Positions 55,741 to 64,000 of a DNA stretch of 64,000 bases are shown here, piece after piece. Under the pieces are notes generated by a model, which saw only the letters and a list, made by a program, of their open reading frames with translations, ran no database searches and had not been told where the DNA came from. Source of the stretch: Omphiscola glabra (lineage: Eukaryota; Mollusca; Gastropoda; Lymnaeidae). Within the stretch, counting starts at the first letter, position 1; the number at the start of each line of letters is the position of its first letter. Location: contig OZ024796.1 in the NCBI GenBank assembly GCA_964017045.1, positions 20,173,510 through 20,237,509 of the forward strand, written 5' to 3'. A program made the translations under genes and the position numbers.

Positions 55741-57165
55741 TCAAAGGCCTGCCACCTTCTTAAGGATAGGTCTTTGTGGGGCACCATCTGCCGCCCCGTA
55801 CGAATAAGACCTGGGCCGGATGCTGGTCAGAAAAACGCTGGTGCTCAGAGACGATCCTTTCTCCTCGTCTGCCCAGCGTACGTGAACGTGCTCCTGGCAG
55901 TTGAGACCACCGTTGGAGTCATGAGTGTGGGGCAGAAGGCGCCGAGGTCTGGTCGTGTGAGACTCGCTGGCTGACCGGTGGCGTAACACTGGACTAAGGC
56001 ACGAATCAGAATCATCAAAGCTAACGGAATTTTCAAGCCTGCTCACATCATGTGATTGACCATTGAGTGGACAGTCTGGCCCGTGAAAGTCGTGTGATTG
56101 TGTTGGAGAGTTTGCTGATATTGTCTTGGGCACTGCTGGATTCATAGTGGTGGATGACAACTCCTTGTGTTTGCTTAGCGATGGATTAGGAGAGCTAGAC
56201 TTATGGTGACCAACCGGGCTTAGCACGGATGACCGTATCATAGGAGCAGATCTGAGGTAAGTTGACTTACTTCCCAGCTTTCCGTTTGACCAGCTGTGGC
56301 TTCTCTGTCGCATCGCATCCATTGCTGAATAACCTGAGCAACCGTCAAGACTGGACGTACGAGGAGATGGGGAGTTATTTCTCCGTGTGAGAAGTCTGTG
56401 TGGTGAAACGTCACAGCTGCTGCTAGCGCGTGACCGACCTGTTCCCGCGGCCCTCGACAGCTTTATATGACCGGAGCTTTCCACATTTGATGACATCCGG
56501 TGACCTGTCGGCTGCTGAGCAAATTGATCGGACATATCCGCCGGTGAGAGCGATGAGATTTTATCGGGCGCGACTTTTGTATTTGGTCCTTTACTGGCGT
56601 TTGTTTTGAAACTACAAGTACAGGCAACTGGTAGTGCAGAGTTAGGATCGTCTGGTTGGTTGTATAGTGACAGTTGTTTTTTACTAATTCTTCCACGACG
56701 TCCATTCTTTAAATGGTCAGCGGGGCACCCATCTGCAACATTGTGCCAGTCTCTGCGGTCGTAAAAATTACTGGAACAGCTTGTGCCCATCTCGTGAGAG
56801 CTGTGGGGAATTAGGGGGAACCGGGAGTCACCGGTAGAGTTAGGTTTGTTCAGACTGTTTGAAAAGCCATCTAGGGCTGTATCGTCTTGCGTACACAGTT
56901 CGACGTCGCATGTAAACAGTCTGACGTCACCAGCGCATGCCTTATCACTGTTGTTATTCAAGTCGTTAGTGAGTCCGGTGTGCTCCTGGAGGTGGTCCCG
57001 AGGTTCCAGAGACGTCCAAACATGGTCTTCAGAGAGAGTTACAGAGATGTCAGTGTAGCCATCTTGGGCGGTGAGGAATTCGTCCAGGACCTTCTGAAAG
57101 TCGTAGGAGCCGTCGGGGCAGGCTTTACGGCGAGGCTGTTGGGAGTTGGGTGACCAGCAGCTCAT
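55741..57165 (-). CDS. Ser-rich, probably disordered protein of unknown function (474 aa)
   Basis: The longest non-repetitive ORF outside the DUF229 genes and the Helitron. The ATG has good context (GTGCCATGA) and is the first after an in-frame TAA 27 bases upstream. The product is rich in Ser, Asn, Pro and Arg with no hydrophobic segment, so it is probably cytoplasmic or nuclear and largely unstructured. The C-terminus has a distinctive block: HVHVRWADEEKG, SVFLTSIRPRSYSYG, then RPILKKVAGL. VRWAD resembles RVxF-type PP1 docking motifs, but this is only a guess. The 3' end could instead splice at KK|GTGGCA, so this may be one exon of a longer gene. No family is recognised. Confidence 0.65.
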   Translation of the reverse strand: MSCWSPNSQQPRRKACPDGSYDFQKVLDEFLTAQDGYTDISVTLSEDHVWTSLEPRDHLQEHTGLTNDLNNNSDKACAGDVRLFTCDVELCTQDDTALDGFSNSLNKPNSTGDSRFPLIPHSSHEMGTSCSSNFYDRRDWHNVADGCPADHLKNGRRGRISKKQLSLYNQPDDPNSALPVACTCSFKTNASKGPNTKVAPDKISSLSPADMSDQFAQQPTGHRMSSNVESSGHIKLSRAAGTGRSRASSSCDVSPHRLLTRRNNSPSPRTSSLDGCSGYSAMDAMRQRSHSWSNGKLGSKSTYLRSAPMIRSSVLSPVGHHKSSSPNPSLSKHKELSSTTMNPAVPKTISANSPTQSHDFHGPDCPLNGQSHDVSRLENSVSFDDSDSCLSPVLRHRSASESHTTRPRRLLPHTHDSNGGLNCQEHVHVRWADEEKGSSLSTSVFLTSIRPRSYSYGAADGAPQRPILKKVAGL

Positions 57166-57500
57166 GGCACGGAGAGAGTATGACCATTACTGTCCATACA
57201 GGCTAAGACGTGGTCGGTCAAGTTGTCGCTAGGTTGATGCTGGTGCTGACGCCGTTAGCAACTGGTGATTGAATAAAAAGTTACATGTCTTAGCTGAGTC
57301 AAATAGTATTCAATGGTCTGTATACGGTTAATAATGTTGAATGACCGTTAACGTTTAAAACTTTGTAGCATGATAGTAAAGGGTTAATTAGTGTTTGATG
57401 CTGATACAGTGTTGAATAGTGTTTGATGCTGTTAATAGTATTAAAAGTGTAAATTTAGAAAAATACAAAGAACAGAGCGAAACACACAATAGGACACGTC
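57166..57500. other. 5' flank of the orphan ORF
   Basis: Upstream side of the minus-strand gene. No TATA box is evident. Short repeats of AGTGTTTGATGCTG near 57390-57435. Confidence 0.35.
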
Positions 57501-57660
57501 TTTTCGTCTACTAATTCTTGCCAGTGAATCAAAAAGACAAGGACGAGAGAGTGAGGCTGACGAATTGAGCAACTTTGTTTGGATCAATAAAAGAATCCTT
57601 ATCTTATCTTATCTTTAGACAAAATATAGCTCAAGTCAAAGCTACTACTCAAGTCGAATA
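57500..57660. repeat. Dispersed repeat, copy 2
   Basis: Shares GAGAGAGTGAGGCTGACGAA and CAAAGCTACTACTCAAGTC-type text with 42585-42700. It is interrupted by about 38 bases containing CAATAAAAGAATCC and (TTATC)n, which looks like a LINE 3' tail. Confidence 0.6.
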
Positions 57661-57664
57661 ATGC

Positions 57665-58770
57665 TTTTGATTTTGTCATCAAGTGTACTGACGACGGAAG
57701 TGAAGTGTACTGACGACGGAAGTGAAGTGTACTGACGACGGAAGTGAAGTGCACTGATGACGGAAGTGAAGTGTACTGACGACGGAAGTGAAGTGTACTG
57801 ACGACGGAAGTGAAGTGTACTGACAACGGAAGTGAAGTGCACTAACGACGGAATTGAAGTGTACTGACGACGAAAGTGAAGAGTACTAACGACGGAAGTG
57901 AAGTGTACTGACAACGAAAGTGAAGTGTACTGACAACGGAAGGGAAGTGTACTGATGACGGAAGTGAAGTGTACTGACAACGGAAGTGAAGTGTACTGAC
58001 GACGGAAGTGAAGTGTACTGACGACGGAAGTGAAGTGTACTGACGACGGAAGTGAAGTGTACTGACGACGGAAGTGAAGTGTGCTGACGACGGAAGTGAA
58101 GTGTACTGACGACGGAAGTGAAGTGTACTGACGACGAAAGTGAAGTGTACTGACAACGGAAGGGAAGTGTACTGATGACGGAAGTGAAGTGTACTGACGA
58201 CGGAAGTGAAGTGTACTGACGACGGAATTGAAGTGTACTGACAACGAAAGTGAAGTGTACAAACGACGGATGTGAAGTGTACTAAGGACGGAAGTGAAGT
58301 GTACTGACGACGGAAGTGAAGTGCACTAACGACGGAATTGAAGTGTACTGACGACGAAAGTGAAGAGTACTAACGACGGAAGTGAAGTGTACTGACAACG
58401 AAAGTGAAGTGTACTGACAACGGAAGGGAAGTGTACTGATGACGGAAGTGAAGTGTACTGACAACGGAAGTGAAGTGTACTGACAACGGAAGTGAAGTGT
58501 ACTGACGACGGAAGTGAAGTGTACTGACGACGGAAGTGAAGTGTGCTGACGACGGAAGTGAAGTGTACTGACGACGGAAGTGAAGTGTACTGACGACGAA
58601 AGTGAAGTGTACTGACAACGGAAGGGAAGTGTACTGATGACGGAAGTGAAGTGTACTGACGACGGAAGTGAAGTGTACTGACGACGGAAGTGAAGTGTAC
58701 TGACGACGGAAGTGAAGTGTACTGACGACGGAAGTGAAGTGTACTGACGACGGAAGTGTACTGACTGAAG
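57665..58770. repeat. 22-bp minisatellite with a 484-bp higher-order repeat
   Basis: About 50 units of TGTACTGACGACGGAAGTGA plus AG. Variant units recur in the same order at 57837 and 58321, exactly 484 bases (22 units) apart, so a block of 22 units was duplicated. Minus-strand ORFs up to 205 codons are artefacts; 484 and 22 are not multiples of three, but all frames lack stops. Confidence 0.95.
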
Positions 58771-58847
58771 TGTACCGAATCATTAAATAGCCTAATCCCC
58801 ATGAACACCTTCAGAGATCAGAGGCGAATATTTGACATTAAAAAGAT

Positions 58848-59880
58848 TTAATTGGTTCCCACACTCCCTATTCAACAGTCCTTACTCCACATTGCCTACC
58901 CCACACTCCCTATTCAACAGTCCTTACTCCACATTGCCTACCCCACACTCCCTACTCAACAGTCCTTACTCCACATTGCCTACCCCACACTCCCTATTCA
59001 ACAGTCCTTACTCCACATTGCCTACCCCACACTCCCTATTCAACAGTCCTTACTCCACATTGCCTACCCCACACTCCCTACTCAACAGTCCTTACTCCAC
59101 ATTGCCTACCCCACACTCCCTATTCAACAGTCCTTACTCCACATTGCCTACCCCACACTCCCTATTCAACAGTCCTTACTCCACATTGCCTACCCCACAC
59201 TCCCTACCCAACAGACCTTTCTCCACATTGCCTACCCCACACTCCCTACTCAACAGTCCTTACTCCACATTGCCTACCCCACACTCCCTTCTCAACAGTC
59301 CTTACTCCACATTGCCTACCCCACACTCCCTACCCAACAGACCTTACTCCACATTACCTACCCCAAACTCCCTACTCAACAGTCCTTACTCCACATTACC
59401 TACCCCACACTCCCTACCCAACAGACCTTACTCCACATTCCCTACCCCACACTCCCTACTCAACAGACCTTACTCCACATTCCCTACCCCACACTCCCTA
59501 CTCAACAGTCCTTACTCCACATTGTCTACCCTACACTCCTTACTCAACAGATCTTACTCCACATTCCCTACCCCACACTCTCTACACAACATACCTTACT
59601 CCACATTCCTTACCCCACACCCCATACTCAAAAGTCCTTACCCCACATTTCCTACTCACAGACCTTACCCCACATTCCCTACTCAACAGACCTTACCCCA
59701 CATTCCTTACTCAACAGACCTTACCCCACATTCCCTACTCAACAGTCCCTACACCAACCCCCCCACCCCCATTACAACCAACCCTTCCTACACGATATTC
59801 CATACCCTGCAGTCCCTACCCTGCTCCCTATCCCACAGGTTCTACCCCACACTTCCTCCCACACACGCCCTTCAACATTT
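58848..59880. repeat. 42-bp minisatellite, about 22 copies, decaying to the right
   Basis: Units with CCACACTCCCTATTCAACAG and CCTTACTCCACATTGCCTAC. The left 650 bases are homogeneous, and the right end grades into degenerate C-rich text. Because 42 is a multiple of three, ORFs of 365 and 353 codons exist in two frames. They are not genes. Confidence 0.95.
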
Positions 59881-60067
59881 CTTATGTCTGCTCCCGTTTC
59901 CCTTCTCCATTAAGTATATTTCAAAATAAAAGTAATCAAATAAATTTTAAAAGTAGAAACCGGATTGTCGAACTTGCATGATATTAATACAACTGACGGC
60001 TACGCCTTGTCTAAACAAAAGCACTGCTCAAAAAACACACTAACCCACCCCCACTCCAAACCACACA

Positions 60068-60285
60068 GCCAATAACATTGACGACGCCCCAGTCAAGTAC
60101 TTCACCCTTCAATTTAATTGTATCAATAACTTTGACGACGCCCCAGTCAAGTACTTCACCCTTCAATTCACTTGTATCAATAACATTGACGACGCACCAG
60201 TCAAGTACTTCACCATTCAATTCACTTGTATCAGTAACATTGACGACGCCCCCAGTCAAGTACTTCACCCTTCATTTGTATCATC
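60068..60285. repeat. 54-bp minisatellite, 4 copies
   Basis: Units containing ACGACGCCCCAGTCAAGTAC. Confidence 0.92.
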
Positions 60286-60544
60286 ACCATTTCAAGCGCG
60301 GCTGGGACCCGCATTTATGAAGGAAAGGGAAATAGTGTTAATTGTAATTTAATATCCAAATCCTCACTCTCTCCCCATCCTGCTACCAGTTATCTCTCAC
60401 AATCCTCTCAACTGTCTCCCACTCACCAGCCTCCTAGTCCTCCCTCTCTCGCCATGAATGTCTGGTCTGCCTCGTATTGTGTCGAGATTATCTTACCATG
60501 AAAAATACAGCTCCAGGGGAAAACAAAAACTCGGTTTATGGGGT

Positions 60545-60820
60545 GTTGGTTGGAGAGGGTGGTAGTTGGGGTTGATGGTAGGGGTGGAGGTAGGGGAGGG
60601 TGGTAGTACAGGGTGGTAGTAAGAGGTGATGGTAGGGGTGTAGGTAGGGGAGGGTGGTAGTAGAGGGTGGTAGTAAGGGGTGATGGTAGGGGTGGAGGTA
60701 GGGGAGGGTGGTAGTAGAGGGTGGTAGTAAGGGGTGATGGTAGGGGTGGAGGTAGGGGAGGGTGGTAGTAGAGGGTGGTAGTAGGGGGTGATGGTAGGGG
60801 TGGAGGTAGGGGCAGTAACA
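60545..60820. repeat. 54-bp G-rich minisatellite, 5 copies
   Basis: Units with GGTAGGGGTGGAGGTAGGGG at 54-base steps (60581, 60635, 60689). The plus strand is almost free of C, with many GGG/GGGG runs and hence strong G-quadruplex potential. Confidence 0.93.
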
Positions 60821-61069
60821 CATGAACGTTAAGAGGTGTATATCACAGTACACTCTTATTTTGCCGCCTTTGGAAAGTGAAAGCGAGCCATCGCAAAGTT
60901 GTCTGTTGCTATAGGTAGCTCACAACGACTTGCTTCTGTTCGTGTTTTCGTAAAGCCCAGAAAAAAATGCGCCATAAGTACCACATGTCCTTTCAATGGC
61001 TAAATGAGGCTAATGTTACATTTTACAACAATTTCAGGTCTGCTTGGCACCGAGACAATATCTCTCATT

Positions 61070-61695
61070 GAAGGGAATCAGTTTTAACCTTTGGTTTATC
61101 TCCCTTTAAAAGGATCAGTTGTAACCGTCGGTTTATCTCCCTTTAAAGGGATCAGTTGTAACCTTTGATTTATCTCCCTTTAAAAGGATCAGTTGTAACC
61201 GTCGGTTTATCTCCCTTTAAAGGGATCAGTTGTAACCGTTGATTTATCTCCCTTTAAAAGGATCAGTTGTAACCGTTGGTTTATCTCCCTTTAAAAGGAT
61301 CAGTTGTAACCTTTGGTTTATCTCTCTTTAAAAGGATCAGTTGTAACCTTTGGTTTATCTACCTTTAAAAGGATCATTTGTAACCGTTGGTTTATCTCCC
61401 TTTAAAAGGATCAGTTGTAACCGTTGGTTTATCTCCCTTTAAAAGGATCAGTTGTAACCGTTTGTTTATCTCCCTTTAAAAGGATCAGTTGTAACCTTTG
61501 GTTTATCTCCCTTTAAAAGGATCAGTTGTAACCGTTGATTTATCTCCCTTTAAAAGGATCAGTTGTAACCGTTGGTGTATCTCCCTTTAAAAGGATCAGT
61601 TGTAACTTTTGGTTTATCTCCTTTTAAAAGGATCAGTTGTAACCTTTGGTTTATCTCTCTTTAAAAGGATCAGTTGTAACCTTTGGTTTATCTCC
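61070..61695. repeat. 37-bp minisatellite, about 17 copies
   Basis: Units with AAAAGGATCAGTTGTAACCG and TTGGTTTATCTCCCTTT. Very homogeneous. Confidence 0.95.
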
Positions 61696-61699
61696 CATT

Positions 61700-62570
61700 T
61701 TAACACGGCATCTTGTTCTTGAGAAAAGAAACGACTGTTTTGAATGGGAACTGAGAGATAAGAAATGATACAAGTCTTGGAGCAGCCAGGGTAAGCACTG
61801 CTCGTCATATTAGATAAAATATTGCACAAATTGCCGACACAGACCAATATCAATCAAGGGAGGTCTGCGGCAAAATCTGTAGTTACGTACATGGGATCGG
61901 ATTGGTTTAGATAGATATCTGTAAATTCAAACCTGTGGTAGCACACTATTAATTGAGGTATGTTTTGAAGACCATCTCCGAATGAAAGTCCACAGCCACG
62001 TCAAGCACCATCGTCAACAGTGCTTTGCACTCAGGGGTAGATAAGTCCAACACTCGAAGATTTATTCTGAGCAACACCCACCCCCCCCCCTTTTTTTTAA
62101 CCTCTACACAAGTCAGCACTTAGAAACCCAACAACATATGCCTCTCCCCTCTTCTCCTCTTACGCTCTAACCCAACATGACAACATCCTAGGATTCTGAA
62201 TCATGCCATATGGCCATTTTGTCTGACTGAATATGTTATCTTCAGAACCAGAGGGCGTTGATCTCAGTGTGCACACACTCTTTCCACCGCCGTACAGGGC
62301 ACTGGTGCACGACCTAAATGATCTGACCCAATAACTTCAAAGTTAACCATGAGCCTAAGTGACCTAACTGGCCATGATATTAATATCGAGTTAGTCGCTT
62401 TTCGTTTCTTTTAAATTTCGTTCTCCCCAGCAGTGTGATCAATACGGGCTAGAGATTGGGGGGTGGGGGGACTACTGAGCTGAACACCCTCCACCCCAAT
62501 CATGATCCACAACTGCTCACTGAATTCTCCTGGGACAACATTTTCGCCGTAATTGTTTTTTGCTTGATGC
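61700..62570. other. No gene recognised
   Basis: Single-copy DNA. C-run and T-run near 62079-62098 and a G-run near 62460. A 79-codon minus-strand ORF ending in the neighbouring array is not credible. Confidence 0.4.
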
Positions 62571-62574
62571 TAGA

Positions 62575-63000
62575 ATGACTTGAATAATACAAATATGATT
62601 TGGCTAATAGAAATAAGACTTGCATAATTCAAATATGACTTGAATAATACAAATATGATTTGGCTAATAGAAATAAGCCTTGCATAATTCAAATATGACT
62701 TGAATACCGGTAATACATATATGACTTGGATAATACAAGTATGACTTGGATAGTGCACATGATTTGGATAATGCAAATATGACTTGGATAATACAAATAG
62801 AACTTGGATAATAGAAATAAGACTTGGATAATTCAAATATGACTTGAATACCGGTAATAAAAATATGACTTGGACAAATAAAAAATGACTTGAATACCGG
62901 TAATTCAAAATAAAGACTTGGATAACACAAATATGACTTTGATAATAAAGTATGACTTGGAAAATACACATATGACTTGGATAAAACAAATATGACTTGG
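62575..63000. repeat. About 21-bp degenerate minisatellite
   Basis: Repeats of ATGACTTGGATAATACAAAT with spacing of 17-24 bases and occasional ACCGGTAAT insertions. Confidence 0.88.
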
Positions 63001-63034
63001 AACATATACCGAGAGCATAAAGCCTTATGTAGAC

Positions 63035-63150
63035 ACACGGTATGAAGACACGCGGTATGAAGACACACGGTATGAAGACACACGGTATGGAGACCGACGA
63101 TATTGAGACACACGGTATGAAGACACACGGTATGAAGACACGCCTTATGA
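63035..63150. repeat. 15-bp minisatellite, about 8 copies
   Basis: Units of GAAGACACACGGTAT. Confidence 0.92.
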
Positions 63151-63289
63151 ACTGATGGTTGTTAGAAGCTGAAATGGTTCAAGCAATAAACAATTTCTGT
63201 TTAGTTTTACTGATACAACAGAATTCCGAATAGCTGCTCGAGATATGGAAGCAACATAAATACGAGCTTTTTTTTGGAGTATGAGATGG

Positions 63290-63430
63290 ATAATAAATGG
63301 AGCATTTGATGGCATAATATATGGGGTAAGTTAAGCTGTAATATATGGGTACGATATGGTCTAGTATACGAGTTCAGTTATGGTGTAATAAATGGGATAA
63401 GATATGGGGTAATATATGGGGTAATGGATG
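63290..63430. repeat. Degenerate ATATGGGGTAA-type repeats
   Basis: Irregular repetition of TAATATATGGGGTAA-like text. No clear unit length. Confidence 0.5.
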
Positions 63431-63479
63431 TAACCGGCAAGAAATTTTCCGGAACTTGGCATGGAAGACATCATGCTGC

Positions 63480-63785
63480 TAGCGAAACCGTGGGAGATAT
63501 CAAGTAAGAAGACACACGTGCTATTGTAGATATTATCATGTCAGAAGACACGAGTCACGTGATAGATACATCATGTCAGAATTTACGTAATGTGGTAGAT
63601 ATGTCATGTCAGAAGACACGAGTGTTGTGGGAGGTATTTCGAGTCAGAAGACACAAGTCTCGTGGTAAATATATCATGTATGAAGACATTAGTCAAGTGT
63701 TAGATATGTCATGTCTGAAAAAAACAAGGGATTATGGTAGGTATTTCATGTCAGAAGACACAAGTCTCGTGGTGGATATACCAAG
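63480..63785. repeat. About 32-bp degenerate minisatellite
   Basis: Units containing ATCATGTCAGAAGACACGAG and TAGATAT-type ends. The ORF of 94 codons across it is an artefact. Confidence 0.75.
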
Positions 63786-64000
63786 TGACGCATACGGCAA
63801 ACTTTTATCAGATTTTTTATGACCAAAGAATTGTGCTTCAAATAATCAAGCATCGGAGAAATGAAAAAGAAAATCACAGACTATTGATAGTTTCCCCACG
63901 TAAAGATAAAGATACATTCATCTATAACGGCTACAGTTGTAATACAGGAAGGAATGGAGTAATAATTCATTATATAATTGCTTTTGAGAAATAACATGGC

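Noticed and set aside
58832..59929. Open frames of 365 and 353 codons in two plus-strand frames
   Set aside because: Both are translations of a 42-bp tandem array (14-residue periodicity). The absence of stops is forced by the repeat.

Overview
The window looks like AT-rich, repeat-dominated nuclear DNA of an animal. The best guess is a mollusc, probably a pulmonate-type gastropod. The guess rests on GT-AG introns, a tandem pair of DUF229 (alkaline-phosphatase superfamily) genes, Helitron, hAT, LINE and Gypsy-type elements, and SPIN-like hAT MITEs of a family I recall being reported from a pond snail. Species cannot be fixed from the sequence. No prokaryotic features, CRISPR arrays, tRNA or rRNA genes were seen.

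Protein-coding content is small. Two paralogous two-exon DUF229 genes lie in the same direction: gene A (exons 12682-13836 and 23375-24220, 666 aa) and gene B (38044-39192 and 45207-46052, 664 aa). Both have phase-0 introns at the same codon, a predicted N-terminal membrane anchor and an intact catalytic-type core. A third likely gene is a 474-aa Ser-rich orphan ORF on the minus strand (55741-57165). Genes A and B sit in a segmental duplication (about 6.1-24.7 kb and 35.6-46.2 kb) covering upstream DNA, exons and introns. A relic of a third 3' end lies between them.

Layout: 0-6.1 kb, a 9-bp AT array, a 43-bp minisatellite, a GC-rich block and a decayed hAT transposase. 6.1-24.7 kb, duplication unit A, whose upstream part carries one solo LTR nested inside another and whose 9.5-kb intron carries two SPIN-like MITEs, a LINE fragment and many minisatellites. 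25.2-32.4 kb, a nearly intact 7.2-kb Helitron on the minus strand whose Rep-helicase frame is broken by only two frameshifts. 32.4-35.6 kb, a 19-bp array and a possible fold-back element with a strong GC-rich hairpin. 35.6-46.2 kb, duplication unit B with a solo LTR and a LINE fragment. 46.2-55 kb, minisatellites and Gypsy debris. 55-57.2 kb, the orphan gene. 57.6-64 kb, minisatellites almost throughout.

The most interesting pattern is the minisatellites, more than 35 unrelated arrays with periods of 9-54 bp. Comparing units A and B shows that at least seven arrays in one paralogue correspond to a single unit, or little more, at the same place in the other. The arrays arose locally from unique DNA after the duplication, in both directions. 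The same comparison gives empty sites for a SPIN-like MITE, a solo LTR and a LINE fragment, so their insertions are ordered relative to the duplication.
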